In this document: positions 31,546-44,085 of the stretch, one piece after another
Numbering within the stretch: position 1 is the first letter of the stretch
Layout: each line of letters begins with the position of its first letter
From: Physcia stellaris
Taxonomy: Eukaryota; Ascomycota; Lecanoromycetes; Caliciales; Physciaceae
Assembly (NCBI GenBank): GCA_018902385.1
Contig: JABSSW010000027.1
Coordinates: forward strand, 496,001-560,000
Direction of reading: 5' to 3'
Length of the DNA: 64,000 nt
Notes under the pieces: model-generated
Told to the model about the DNA's origin: nothing
Database searches by the model: none
The model's input: the letters and a program-made list of their open reading frames with translations, nothing else
Position numbers and translations under genes: made by a program

Positions 31546-32550
31546 AGTGCGGACAGGTTGATTGAAATAGAAAAGTCGTCAACTGGCATTGACAATAATG
31601 GTAGCTAAACTGGAGACAAGAAGAGACAGAGAAAAAGACGAACGTCTCGAGATGATCCAAAGTCGCGCAAACAGTGGATCATAACGTCGTGACAGAACTC
31701 AAAATGCCGCAGGACACAAATATGGAGACTAGAAAAGTGAAAGGTCGTTAAGAAAAGCATCGTGCCCTGGACTGCCACTTTTCTCCTGGACAAGATCGAC
31801 AAGGGTAGAAGTTTAGAAGTCTGTTTGGTTGACACATTATACAAACAGGCCAACAGTTGACGGCCGTTCCCCTCATCAGATTGGTCGAGAGCCTTATATC
31901 CAGCCAGCCTTGTGATGTTGAAGCCACGGACAGAGCGTTCAAACACGACGGTCCACGAGACGGGACGACGCCATCTGGGATCTTTCATTAGGAATGCCGA
32001 TACTAGTCAGGGGAGAAAGATAGCACTAAGCCAGCTAGATTGACGGTCCATTGGTTACAGCACAAGTGACGAAGCCAAGTGTAGTCTGGTGAAAAGTATC
32101 AGGGGCAAATAATAGAGGCCGAACATCGCGGGCGATTAGGATTTATGGCCACGAGCTGAACAGGGGCCGCCCACCAATAATGCACCATCTCAGGGGTCCT
32201 CCACGGCTGCCGGGTAAAAATCCCCGATCGTGCACTAACCGCCCGCCTGGAACGCTAAGCTGCACTATTCCCCCCATTCAGCTACGTGGGGAAATTGGGG
32301 GAGGCGGAGGAGGGATCATCTTTGCATCGTCGATGAGGAGAACAGGGATGGACACCCTTACCCCGAACATGGCAAAACTGCACCCGAGTTATCCGGCTGG
32401 ATTGCCTAAACCAGTAGAACTAATGCTGAGGAATCGACTGGAGATAGAGGGTTGGATGCCTAGTAGCAGATTGGTTCCCGATGTGAAGCTCGCTCGTCTC
32501 ATTATTGCCGTGTGCGCCGCAGAAAAGGGCACCTGGGTAGCAGCACATTT
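31546..32550. other. Intergenic region
   Basis: About 1 kb between the start of the leftward receptor gene and the stop of the leftward RRP5. It should contain the receptor promoter and RRP5 3' UTR. Open frames here are short and compositionally unlike genes. Confidence 0.5.
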
Positions 32551-35500
32551 TCACTCCGTCATTTTCTCTGCCTTTTCCTTCTCCAGCCGTTTGACGAATT
32601 CCGCCGCTTTAGCCTGGACGCGTTCTTGGCTCTTGTTGTCGCCCTCTTGCTCCTCGTATTGCAGCCACCGCTTGAACACCCACTTGGCTTTCCTGACGTT
32701 CAGCTTACCCTTGATCATCCTCTCGAAAACACCCCGCACCCTTTCACGCTTCTCCGCTCCTTCTCCTTGTTTGAGCTCGAGGTCCAATAGTACGTTCCAG
32801 AGATCTAGTCGTTTCGGCCATGTAGCGACCAGTCCCTCAAACATCGTCCGTCCTCGCTCAGGGTCGCCGTTGGGAGATGTGAACTCCAATTGCGCAAACT
32901 TTGATGTGGTGTCAAGATGCGTGTGTGGAGGGAGTGATTGCAGGGCTCGTGGAAGAAGAGCCCGGGCACGTGGACCTTCTTCGACGGTAGTCATAAGGAA
33001 CGTCGCATAGTTGAGGTAAAGTGATGGAGTCTGTGTATGCTTCTTGAGTGTCGCTTGGAATAGCTCGTCTGCTTTCTACTACATCGTTAGTGTGTTTTCA
33101 TCGGCCGGCTTTGCATATCCATTTTACGTACTTCGTGGTTACCAGATTGAATATAAATGCTGAGTAACCGCTCGTGCATGTCTTGGCTGTCGTTGTACTG
33201 GCAAGCTCGCTTGAAGACACTATCCAGTGATTCCGCATTCCCATAAGTATTCTCGAGATTGAGTAGAGCGACCCAAACATTGAGCTTCTCCTCTTGCTCC
33301 CGCATATTTATTGTCTTGAGCGCCCTCTCGGCCACCTCACGGGCCTTGTCGACTTCACTAAGCTCGAGTTGAAAAGCCATATACCTGAGCCACAATATTG
33401 AAGAGTTTGGCTGTCCAAGGAGCAGACGCTCAAAATCGGCAATGGACTGAGGCCCGTTAGCATCAAGATCACCGGTTCTATCAATTTTGATCTCTGCCTT
33501 CTTCCGCCTTTTCTTCTTTGGTTGTGACACTTCGCTTTCTACGTCCGATGGAGTCTCATCCGCTGTAGATTTGGTGGCTCCCGTCCAATCAAACCCGGCT
33601 GAGAGACCTGGAAATGATTTTTGTGCTAGGCTGTCACTGTCATGATTATCGCCCAGATCAATGCCCTCGTGTTCCCCGTCCGTCATACCCGGATCGCTGC
33701 CGCTTTCATGGGCGTCATCAGTAACCACATCAAGCATGACACCTTCAGGGTCGGAGGTGTCGCCTTCCTCGCTGCCGCTGATCCCGGAGAATGGCTGATC
33801 ATCTACCGAGTCCATGTTCTCATCTTCACCAGTCTCCACGAAATACGAGGCCTTCAATCCGAAGGAGATTTTCCGGCCACTGGAATCTACCTTCAAAACG
33901 ATTGCTTTCACGGAGTCGCCTTCCTCGTATAGTTTCATGGGATTAGCTCCCGATTGATCCGACATTTCACTCCTATGACACAGTCCACTGATATTGGCTG
34001 AGTTATCCACGACGATGAAGACACCGTAATCGACGATTTTCCGGACTTTTCCAGTTACTGTCTGCCCAACTTTCATGTCATCGTAGGTCAATGGAGCTTT
34101 GTATTCGCTGTTCATGTGCGACTCTCTCAGGCTCATCTGAACATGGTTCAAGGCGGCATCAACGGCAATGATCTTACCTTTGACGAGTTGGTCTATCTCA
34201 AAACCAGCTTTCCAGTCTTTCAGGTATGAGTCTGAAAGATCGGAGACCTTAATGTATGCTGTAACATTGCTTGCCAAGCTTACGAATACTCCATTATCCG
34301 CGACATTTTTAATGAAACCTCGGCGAATGTCATTGACTTTCAGCTGAGATATCGATGAGATATCAGGATCTTCAGTCGGTAAAGCAGAGCTCAAGATCTT
34401 GGACGGCCTTGCAGAGAGCGTGACTCTCTTATTGGGAGGATCGACGTCTTTGATGCAGACTCTGATAGTCTGATATTTGTGATATACTGTAGGATCTGCA
34501 ATTGAGTAGTCGTCTGCAAGATCCACGAGATGCAATGGTCCAGAGATTTTCTCGCTCAACTGGACCATGACTTGCCGTTCGGTAATTTTTGTCACTGTAC
34601 CTGGCAACACCATCCCAGGCTTCAAGTCCTGGAAAGTCAAAGTCGCGGATGAGCTATTTGTTCGTGCTGAGAAATCGAGGCGGTTATTTTCGACGTCAAT
34701 GTGGATTGCTTTGGCTTTGATCGAGCAGCCTACGGGAAAGTTCTTGGCAAGGTCTTGCACAAGGGTGACATTATCCGAGATGTCAATCGCCTTGATTCGA
34801 CCCCGGACGTTAGGCGAAAGATTGACCCAGACGTGGTCATTCGCAACATTATTAACATATACGACGTATTCAGTGTCAGGTCGCACCTTGTCGAGGGTCA
34901 GGATGTCTAAATGCTCCTGGCTCTGAGACAGGGGTTTTGCTGTCAATTCGAAAACTGGAGCTTTGTCTCTATGGGTGATGGGCAGGAAACGGTGATTTCT
35001 TGAATCGTGCATACCCAAGATGCGGACAGGGAGTATTGCCTGCTTGCGAAAAGCTCGGAGTGGATGTTTCTTGTCATGGATCGCAGCCCATTCATCGAAT
35101 ACCTCGGATACATCTATTCGGCCTTGTACCCCATCTGCCAGCTGAACGTTGATTTGGGTATCTTTCACAGATGTTACCTTCGCTTTAGTCAATTTTCCAA
35201 AAGAGTAGTCCTCTAGAGTCTTGGAAGTCTCGTCGATGGGATTAGATAGCCCTCTTGAGGCGAAAGGATGCCCTTTGACATCCTCAGGTTTAGTAGTTGG
35301 TTCCAGGTTATGAGGCTTCTTGGTGAGCCAGAATCGTTGCTGCTGGTAATCAACAGAAAGAACCCTCGAAGTTATGGACTCGCCTTGCCGCAGACCAAAC
35401 CCTGGTACGCTAGTGAACTCTTCAGGCAACTGGCTTTTGGGGATCATTCCAGCAATGTCGCCAGCGAATTGTACAAAAACAGCCGTTGCTGAGACATTCT

Positions 35501-38001
35501 TGACAAACCCTTGCACTTCCGAGCCCTCTACAACATGCTCGAACGATCTCAAAAGAACTCCTTCTTTTTCAGCTTTAACCAGGCTAGGCTTACTTGTTAA
35601 TTTGACAAGATGCTTTGTTTCTTGCTTACTCAGCACGAGAAGATCTCTCATCGTCTGCCCAACTCGTATCCGCTTGAAAGCGGACAAGCTCTTCTGTGCC
35701 GATCCATCCACAAGGTGCTCCATATGGAGCAATGCCTTCAGCTTTGACTCTTCAAGCTCCAGAATAATCTCATCATTAGTCTTCTCAGAGACTGTGCCTA
35801 CGACGAAATCTCCAGGCTTGAGATATTGAAGGGCCTTTTGTTGAGCGACAGTAAATGCTGCAGGATCCTTGCACGATACTATCATTCGACTTTCAGAAGG
35901 ATCGACAGATACAATATGTACAGTGACCACTTGTCCATTCCGAAAGTGCTGCTTGGGGTCCTCAATGTAAGACTCGCTCATCTCGGATACAGGCAAGAAA
36001 GCCTTGACGTACCCATAGAATTGAACCACTGCGCCGGACGGAAGCAGATTGATGATAGTCCCCAGAGTTTGCATACCTGGAGTCAGCTCATCATAGGACT
36101 TCCATATTTCGAGTTCGCTATTCACAAGTGTTCTCTTGAGGGTCAATCGTATCTGTCGCTTTTCTAAGTTAGTCGACAGCACTCTCGCAGTGACCTGCAT
36201 GCCCTCTTTGAATTTCTTCTCTGGGTTTTGTAGGCGTATATCAGCAAAATGTGTATCAGGTACTAGACCACTGATACCCTCTGCGAGCTTAATGAGGAGT
36301 CCGCTCACGCCTTTCTCGCCTACTATAACTTTGTCAATCGTCCCTTTGACAACACGGCCGACCTCAACATCCTCGACACGAAGGAACGGCTGGCTAATGA
36401 CTTTCGCCTCCATTGACATGATATACACTCCGTCCATAGCGTTGTAGCCAATCACTCGCGCCTTATGAACAGAGCCTAGTTTATATGGGCCCGTGGCCTC
36501 CGAAAGGGTGTCTATCTTCTTATCTGCAATCTTCGAGATATGTACGAAGCCACGGATGCCGCTGACCCCTACATCGAGAAAGAGACCAAGATTTTGATCT
36601 ACTTGAATGACCTTGGCTTCTGCCACAATTTTCGACAAAGGCAGAACGTGCAATGGCTGTAAATCGGCCTCCCCAGTGGCTGGAGCTGTGGTCTTCGATC
36701 GAAGTGAGATGATGTGTTCTAGTAGTGATATGCCTATTTTTTTTGTTTCCGAGGTTGGAAAACTGCATATTACTCTACCCTTGACTTTGCCGCCGGTGGA
36801 ATATTTCTTTGCGAGCTCCTTGCCGCCAGTTGCAGCTCCTGAGTGCACGAAGTCTGCGGTCACATCAAGTAAACCCATGGCTTTGCCAGCAATCCCCGAT
36901 GGAGTAGTTTCAGAGACAAGGATCTCAACAGCCGTGCCTGGAAGGAACGAGTCAACTGAGGGTGCATCGGTCAAGAAACTGTGCTTTTTGATATCTCCTG
37001 CCGTTTGATGATCACCGCACAGGTTGAAGATGTTACTGTTCGACTTCTGTTTTGTCACGAGTGACAGAAAAACAGCCCCTTCCTTGATTTGCGTAATGTC
37101 TTTGCCAGTTTGCTTTGACGGCATGAAGCCACGAACAGCGGGGTCCGCCAAATCTAGACTCATCACCAGTCCGTGATCCTCGACACTGGTAACAGATGCC
37201 TGAATCATACTGCCAGCGACTAGGTCTGGTTTGGTGAGACCTGAATTTGTCTGCCGAGGGTTAATCGAAAGCTCGATGTGCCTTTTGCCTTTGGCGCCAG
37301 AAGCCGGGTCTTCCTGAGTCGAAACGACATATGCTCTCAGGTATTGCCCCAAGTAGAAGTATAACTTGAGATCAACATCATCCGTGGATTCCACATCTTC
37401 TGCTTCTTCTTCGTTCTGTGCCATAACTCGCTCCAACTGCTCAGTGAATTTGTCCGATATCGAGGTCAGTGGGACAAACCCAGTCAGGTTGTTTGGGAGT
37501 GCGAGAGCGATATCATGGCGATTGATCTGAGAAATCTGTCCCAGTACCAGAGATCCGGGTACAAGCCGCTGTACGCTATATCAACAATGGCAACCAGGTC
37601 AAGCCGTTCAAGTAGAATACCTTGTAGCTCAACCCCTCTATTCGCACGCCTACGACATCCTCTTTCTCCGCATCTTTCGGACGTTTCCGCTTTGCCTTTG
37701 TGTTTGCCTTAGGCTTGATAGAGGCCTTATCTTTCTCGATATCCACTCCATCTTCATCATCATCCTCGAACTCTGGATTTCTTGCTTTTTGTCCTGTACT
37801 CTGCTCGAACAGAGCGTCCCTAGTAGCCTGAACCTGGATTTGTTTCTTCTCTAAGGGAGTTAAGATGCTCGCACCTCCTCGCTGGAATGCTGGCTCCTCC
37901 TTTGGGACAATGAGATTTGATGTGGGTTTTGAAGGTTTCGTCTTCTTCCCAGGACGGACGTTGTCGCTTTCCAAAGCTCTCTTCCGCTTCTCTGGGGCCA
38001 T
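32551..38001 (-). CDS. RRP5: rRNA biogenesis protein RRP5
   Basis: Nucleolar U3/pre-ribosome factor needed for cleavages that yield both 18S and 5.8S rRNA (known of yeast Rrp5 and human PDCD11). Three exons (38001-37621, 37568-33132, 33075-32551) with 52- and 56-bp introns give 1780 residues, near the usual 1700-1850. The N-terminus is Lys-rich and acidic; the joint LSYK-RLVPGSLVLGQI is the first S1 module. A long series of S1 RNA-binding repeats follows (for example VGRVVKGTIDKVIVGEKG, VNDIRRGFIKNVADNGVFVS and VGQTVTGKVRKIVDYGVFIV). After an acidic linker with KKKRRKKAEIKID comes a C-terminal array of HAT/TPR helices (ILWLRYMAFQLELSEVDKAR, LFQATLKKHTQTPSLYLNYA). The frame is intact over 4.4 kb in exon 2, in contrast to several shorter neighbours. 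It shares a 326-bp divergent promoter with CDT2. Confidence 0.96.
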
Positions 38002-38128
38002 GATAATTGGTATTCAATACCAATTCACTTATCGAAGCTCCTAGATTGTTAAGCGGGTGAACGAGGGGGTTGAGCCAATGTATCTGCAGAAAATGATTGT
38101 GTTCAAGTGTCAAATCCAAGGTAATTTT

Positions 38129-38136
38129 ACGCGAAT
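38129..38136 (+). promoter_or_regulatory. ACGCGAAT octamer, copy 1 upstream of CDT2
   Basis: Exact octamer, 56 bp before copy 2 and identical to the site found upstream of POL3. It resembles MBF/SBF-type binding sites; binding is inference. Confidence 0.35.
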
Positions 38137-38184
38137 AAGGCTTGGCATTCAGAGAGCCTCGGTAGCGATCCGCGTCGCCCAAAG

Positions 38185-38192
38185 ACGCGAAT
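38185..38192 (+). promoter_or_regulatory. ACGCGAAT octamer, copy 2 upstream of CDT2
   Basis: Second exact copy, within AAAGACGCGAATTCTCG. Same orientation as copy 1 and closer to the CDT2 start. Confidence 0.35.
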
Positions 38193-38327
38193 TCTCGTGG
38201 CTCTAATGGCGCAGCGGATCCTGCTATTTGCCTCTCCGCTTGACAGCCCGTGTGCGATTTCATTCCTGTACAAATGTGCTATGGTAGAAGATAATGGTAC
38301 AATAACATTGAATCGAGCTTTGGTACG

Positions 38328-40585
38328 ATGACCGATCAACCGCCCCCTTCGATAGAACGCAAAGCGATCGCGAGAGCTACGACACCAGATGGGAATGAAC
38401 AATCATTGCCTACCCCCGCTACTTCCGGCAGAAACAGCAGCAGCCGACGCACACAACTACCAACGGTGACACCAAGACGGTTCAGAAAGTTCTTCACGCC
38501 TCGCTCCTCCTTGAGACGTAATGTCAAAGTCGGCTCGTCCAGGCAAGTCCTGCGCGATATCACTTCTGGAGACTCCAATCGCAGGCCCCTGGGGCGACGG
38601 CGGTCATCCAAGGTGGACGACATCCAGATCTTTGAAGATGAGAACGCGGAAGCACCAGACCCGTCGCGAAAGAGGAAGAGACGTTTACATCACACGCCAG
38701 ACCCAACCCCTGAACTATCTTCGCCGCTTAAAAGATGCCGCAGAGTATCAGTGATAGAATCGGACAGTGCTTCAGAAGCAGAGAATGGATCGCCGGGCTC
38801 AAGCTTAGACGAACATGATAGTATCAGAAGACCCAATCCAATGAGCATCAGGCCGATTGCTCCGTGGGGACAACATAATTTGTCAGGCCAAAGGTTGCTG
38901 CGAGAGTGCGGCGGGCTGAGTCGGACAGGCGGACAAATTCGACTGGACTATTGTAATGGTGAGTCTCGTGGCCTTTTCGACGAGGAAGCATGACTGAGAG
39001 AAACAGATTGGCAATATGAGACAGCTGGCTTCTATACAAGACCCAATGATTCCAACGCATGCGTGAACATTGCTGGGACTGAACCAAATTATGCGATCCC
39101 TTTTTGTACCGCTAGTTGCAACAGTAAGTAACATATCTTCGATATTCGACCGATAGCTAAATTCCTATAGCCAATTCTCTAGTTGCAGTTGGAGATGAAG
39201 AAGGTGGCGTCCGGCTGCTGGAGACAGATAGGAAGGCCAAACCCAGCTTCTCGAAGGCTTATCTGACCTTTAGAGCGCATGGGAATGCTGTTCTTGATCT
39301 TGCCTTTTCGCCAGATGACATGCTGCTAGCAACAGCATCAGGCGATCAGACTTCCCGGATTATTGATATGCCTACCCAAACAGCCACCTTCACGATGGCC
39401 GGTCATACCTCATCAGTCAAGCAAGTATGCTTTCAACCTGGATCCTCGAACGTCGTTGTGACTTCGAGCAGGGACGGCAGCGTACTTGTCTGGGATCTGA
39501 GATGCAGGGGCCACGAAGGTCCGGTCCGAGACTTCAAAATCTCACTGGGTGGCACCGATGGAGATGGCACTGCAACGCAACCCGAACGCTACGCCAGCTC
39601 AGTGAACTCGATTCAAGAAGCACACGCTCCAGCTCCTCGTCCACAGGTCGAGTCTACCACGAAGCCAGCTCCGAAGCCTAGTCTTGTGAGAGACTGTCCC
39701 TCGCGGACAGAGCCACAAAACAGACGTAGTGATGTCTCTGTTACTGCTCTTGCTTTCCTGCCACCTGGGCGAGAGCACCTTCTCTTGACTGGATCCGAAG
39801 CAAATGCCAGTGTGAAATTGTGGGATCTTCGTACGACTCACAGCCATCGTCGGAACCGCGCAACCCCCCTGTCGAGTACTCGGCAACCCGACAGTCACAA
39901 TAGTCATCGCCACTTTGGTCTGACGTCAATGGCTTTGAGTGGTGGTGGGGATCGACTGTACACAGTGTGCAGGGACAATACTGTCTATGCTTACTCCATA
40001 TCTCATCTTATCATTGGCCATGCGCCAGAACTCTCCCTAACAGCCCCTCGACCTCGAAGACCTGGTGGATTGGAAAAAGAAGGTCTTGGGCCGATGTACG
40101 GCTTCCGACATCCGCAATTCCACGCTACCACTTTCTATGTCAAATCCGCCCTGAGATCAGCAGCTGGCGATAAGAGCGAGCTGCTCGCTGTTGGGAGTAG
40201 CGACGGATGCGCGGTGTTGTTTCCTACTGATGAGCGTTACTTGGGCAAAGGTCGAACGGCTTCAGCGTTTTCGAGCCTTTCGTCTTCTTTGGGTCGGCCT
40301 ACTCTTACACGAAGCCAGAGCGGTACTAGCCTTTTCACAAGACTTAATGACACTATTCCCATCTATCAGCATGGTACTCCTTTGGTTCGAGGCCACAGTC
40401 GGGAGGTCACGGATATGACTTGGACCTATGATGGAGATCTCGTAACGGTCGGAGATGACTTGACCGCTAGATGTTGGCGCGAGGGTCCAGACGCTCGCGA
40501 TCTTAGAGTAGGAGGTGAGACCGAAGGTAGAAGATGGGGCTGTGGTTGGTCAGAGACAGTGGGTGATTGGGATAGTGATGATTAG
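38328..40585 (+). CDS. CDT2: WD40 substrate receptor CDT2-like (CRL4-Cdt2)
   Basis: Three exons (38328-38958, 39007-39123, 39171-40585; introns 48 and 47 bp) give 720 residues. Family role: with Cul4-Ddb1 it targets Cdt1 and other proteins bound to PCNA in S phase and after damage, so genome duplication happens once. The N-terminus is basic and Ser/Thr-rich (TPRRFRKFFTPRSSLRRNVK). The beta-propeller begins at NSLVAVGDEEGGVRLLETD; blades include AHGNAVLDLAFSPDDMLLAT and GHTSSVKQVCFQPGSSNVVV, with WDLRCRG and KLWDLRTTH as DxR-type DDB1-contact motifs, and GHSREVTDMTWTYDGDLVTV near the end. A Ser-rich insert separates blades. The assignment rests on the N-terminal pattern plus the propeller, so it is good but not absolute. 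It converges with the next gene, leaving 64 bp between stop codons. Confidence 0.8.
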
Positions 40586-40649
40586 ACCGCCCGGTTTGGA
40601 TCCTCTGTTGGATGTAGTTAGACAGCCTTTCCGCTTGCATGAATAAACA

Positions 40650-41680
40650 TCAGCTTGAATCTCTGTCCTGCGTAGCTTGCGACTCTAACTTGGCGATGTC
40701 TTCATCGATCAGAGCGATCTCTGCTTCCATTCGAACCATCTTTTCCTTCAGCACCTTCTCATAATCCTCATCAGAAAGCACTTTCATTGGGCTGTATTTG
40801 CTGTTTGCAACACGTTGCCAAAATGACTTTCTCGGAAGGCGGTCTTCAGCATGTGCCAGCTGCTTTTCATTTGTATGTCTTGCATCCAAATAGTTGTACC
40901 CTTTCTGTCCTGCATACCCCAGAAGCGTAAATATGAGTGTCGCTGGTATGACTGCAGATCGAGGTCCTACAAAGAATAAGCACGACCATCAAGACTTACA
41001 TCTGACATCTGCCTCCATCAATCTCATCACTGCTGACTTCGATCGAGTAGCATTAACTTACTTAGAAGAGCTCCTCCCAGCCCGCCTGTAATCCCTCCAG
41101 CAGTAGCACTGACCTTGACTCGGTCTTCGGGAGGAGATGAGGGCTCGATGAGCCAAGCTTTACATAAACTAGTACGGGCGACTAGGAGTAAAGTCAGCCA
41201 CCTAGCCCTCCACCTCGGATGCACGGATCTTACACCAAAAGAAGCTGCCAAGAAGGAATGATTCTGCACCTAGAGCAGTGGCGAAGATTGCTGGCCGAGG
41301 TGACCTGATCGTGCCGATTATACCTCCTGCAAAAAGCCCTGCACCTCCTGTATTGATTGTGTTAGATTCTTGTCAGTCTTACGATGCACTCATCTGATAG
41401 TTGGCCAACAATTGATGCAATAATTTGAGCGTAAGAACAGCAGGATAAAGCCGCACCAATTCTACCTGCAAATTTAATCCTATCTGACAGTTCTCCAAAG
41501 AAAGCTCCCAACGCTTATCAACAAAAATAAACAACAGGGTAGATAATATCAAAGCCATCAGAATCTAACAAGAAGTTATGACTTACCACTTACAGCTCCA
41601 GCTTGAATGATTGAAATGATACCAGACTCCGCCAAGCTAGCAGTCTTGACGTATTCCTTGACCTCTTCGGCATTCACCAT
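40650..41680 (-). CDS. Tim17/Tim22-like small membrane protein, probably mitochondrial
   Basis: Four exons starting at the ATG at 41680 (MVNAEEVKEYVKTASLAESG). Intron 1 is unusually long at 239 bp (41586-41348); the other introns are about 52-113 bp. The assembled protein has Gly-rich helices typical of Tim17-like folds: AGAVSGGAGLFAGGIIGTIR, RPAIFATALGAESFLLGSFF, SATAGGITGGLGGALL and SAVIPATLIFTLLGYAGQKG. The C-terminus is charged (SFWQRVANSKYSPMKVLSDE) with a short coiled coil (KEKMVRMEAEIALIDEDIAK). Possible relatives are import-channel subunits or TIMMDC1-type complex I assembly factors; the exact family is uncertain. It starts 337 bp from the divergent eIF4B gene. Confidence 0.7.
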
Positions 41681-42017
41681 ATCTGATTTTCCACACTTAC
41701 AGTTGTGTTAGTAGTCCTCCTCAGTAGATGTGTTGTAGGCTAGGGTTGTGAAAGAGTAGGTAGGAGTGATGGCTTGGCGCACCTCCAAGTCCTGCACGAT
41801 GACCTAATGGGGAACAAACGCGCTAGCCGGGGCTGTCGGCTAAATTTAATTTTGATCTTGAGCCTTGCTATGAACCTCAACGGTACTTGTTGCATCCATC
41901 CAGAGTGTAACCTCCATTCCAAGCGGTTCTCCAACGATAAAGAATAACAGTATCAGCACATTCGAGTGCTGGTCGAGTATCATTACAGTCATCTCGTGAC
42001 TGGCAATTCCTGCAATC
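41681..42017. promoter_or_regulatory. Divergent promoter, Tim17-like / eIF4B
   Basis: 337 bp between divergent starts, so both promoters lie here. No other feature recognised. Confidence 0.45.
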
Positions 42018-44085
42018 ATGGGTACCTCTTCCCATCGCCAGTGCTATGGGGCATTTCATGCTCACTCTACAATCAGCAACGATGGCTGACTATGTTTGTA
42101 GCTCCAGGAAAAGCGAAGGGCCAGAAGATGGCCTTGGGCGACTTTCTGACGGATAAGTGTACGTGTCTTGACTAGAAGACCCCATACATCTCAGAACTAA
42201 GCTGACTTGGCCATACAGCCCTTGGGTCGTGGGCGGACGAAATGGAAGATATGCCAATGCCTGGTAAGATTGTTGTGTTCTCTTCATGCTTAAGGATAGC
42301 TTTGCTAACGCGCTGGGTTTCGCAGCCGGTGCGAAGCGCCTTTCCTGTGCTTGACCAAAACCAAGGCATTCGCTAATTGATATTAGCAACCAGCCGTCCT
42401 GGCTTTGGCGATCAATCCTTCACCAGTGGACCGGGATACGGAACTGCTCAAAGTTACGCAGGTGCGATTGAAGATCGCTTATGTGTGGTACTCGTTGCTG
42501 ATATATGTCCCGCAGACCGTGGCTACTCACAGCGCGAATCACTACCATTACCCACGAAGCCACCGTATACAGTGCATCTCGGAAATATGTCTTTCGATGC
42601 TACCGAGGGCGATATCCAAGATTTCTTCAGCGGCTGCTCCGTCACAAACGTGCGTATAGTCGAAGACAAGTTGGACCGAAAGCCAAAGGGATTTGGCTAC
42701 GCCGAATTTGCTACCATAGAAGGTCTCAAGAAGGCCCTCGATTTCAGTGGAACTCAATTTCAAGGGAGAAATCTTCGTGTTACTGTTGCAGAGCCACGTG
42801 AGTCGCCCCTATCAATCATCATCTGCGAGTTAGTCTAATATTATGGAAAATAGAGAAAGATCGTCCGGACGCGCGCGAATTCAATGATTGGACACGAAAA
42901 GGACCTTTGCCAGATATTGGTGGGCAGCGTCGAGTATCAGACCGCCCAGGCTTTGGTTCTGGTGCGCCCCGTGGCTTCGACAACGCTTCGGAAGCTGGAA
43001 GTGAACGCGGTGGTCGACGCGGATATGAACCAGCGCAAGGGGATGGCAAGATACGAGACTTTGGTAATTGGGACCGGAAAGGACCACTTACACCTACCAT
43101 GCCCACTGGATCAGCAGCTCGAAGCTTCGACCGCCCTGTTAGCCGCGATGGCCCATTGAAGGAGAGACGGAATTCACCAGCCTGGGGTGAGGGTCGTTCT
43201 CAGGAGGGTTCACGACCACCGAGGCGTGAATTTGTTGAGCGGCCACTTGTTGACCGTGCCCCGACTGCTCCTGAGCTTGACAACCAATGGAGATCAAAGA
43301 TGAAGCCTGATGCTCCCGTGCCATCACCTGCACCCTCAACGAGATCTCCAGCTCTTTCGCAGCGTGAACTCAGCACCCCTCCTTCTCCCGCTGTGGCCCC
43401 TGCGGCACCAGCGGCTCCAGCTACGCGTCCTAGATTGAATCTTCAGAAACGTACTGTTTCCGAGGCACCATCGGAGGCGAGCCCATCAACCGCAGACTCA
43501 AAGGCAAGCCCATTCGGAGCAGCTAAGCCAATTGACACTGCGACCCGAGAGAAAGAGATCGAAGAGAAGCGACAGATTGCTATTCGCGAAAAGAAGGAAT
43601 TAGAGGACAAGGCTCGCGAGGAAAAGAAGGTCGCAGAAGACAAAGCTCGCGAGGAAAAGAGGGTCACGAAAGAAGCTGAACGGGCAGCTCGAGCTGAGCG
43701 AGCAGATAAGGAACCGGCACCTGAGATCAAGACGAACGGACAGAAGCAGGACAAGGAAAACGGCGTCACGTCTCCAACCGCAGGGAAGAATTACGAGATT
43801 CTTCGAAGGACAGCAGACGAAGACGCCGCCGCCGCAGATGAGTCTGCTGAGATGGCCGACGCAAATGGTGTCATAGTTGACGACAAAGCCATCAAACCCA
43901 AGGAAATCGTCCGCAATATAGCAGATGGCGAGACCAAAGTCAATGGAGCATCGGCTCAGAATGAGACTTCGGCCGAACCGAGTGCAGATGCGCTAAACGA
44001 CGAGGGCTGGAGCACTGTCCCGGCCAAGCCTCGTCCTAATCGCAACAAGAGCAACAACATGGCAGCACGTGCGATCGCTTCATAG
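42018..44085 (+). CDS. TIF3: Translation initiation factor eIF4B
   Basis: RNA-binding factor that stimulates eIF4A helicase during scanning (family knowledge; yeast Tif3, fission yeast Sce3). Six exons: 42018-42021, 42102-42158, 42219-42263, 42387-42461, 42516-42797 and 42854-44085, an exact 565 codons. The first coding exon is only ATGG; splicing it to CTCCAGGA restores the family N-terminus MAPGKAKGQKMALGDFLTDK. A downstream ATG at 42093 would give MFVAPGK and is less likely. Next come SLGSWADEMEDMP and an RRM with RNP2 (VHLGNM) and RNP1 (KGFGYAEF). After it lie repeats of the type FNDWTRKGPLPD and FGNWDRKGPLTP, then a Pro/Ala-rich part, a charged coiled coil (EKRQIAIREKKELEDKAREE) and a C-terminal NDEGWSTVPAKPRPNR. 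The gene has more introns than its neighbours, clustered at the 5' end. Confidence 0.92.

Larger units (their letters stand above)
38002..38327. promoter_or_regulatory. Divergent promoter, RRP5 / CDT2
   Basis: Only 326 bp separate the two divergent start codons. Two direct copies of ACGCGAAT lie at 38129-38136 and 38185-38192, 136-199 bp before the CDT2 ATG. Joint control of a ribosome-biogenesis gene and an S-phase gene is possible but unproven. Confidence 0.55.

Noticed and set aside
32180-33010. 276-residue rightward frame opposite RRP5
   Set aside because: Much of it is the antisense of the RRP5 C-terminal HAT repeats; composition is that of a shadow frame.
34567-36447. Several rightward frames opposite RRP5
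   Set aside because: All are antisense to strongly conserved S1 repeats of RRP5.
38043-38120. Additional upstream exon of CDT2
   Set aside because: No in-frame ATG and splice donor pair; the ATG at 38328 already gives a family-like N-terminus.
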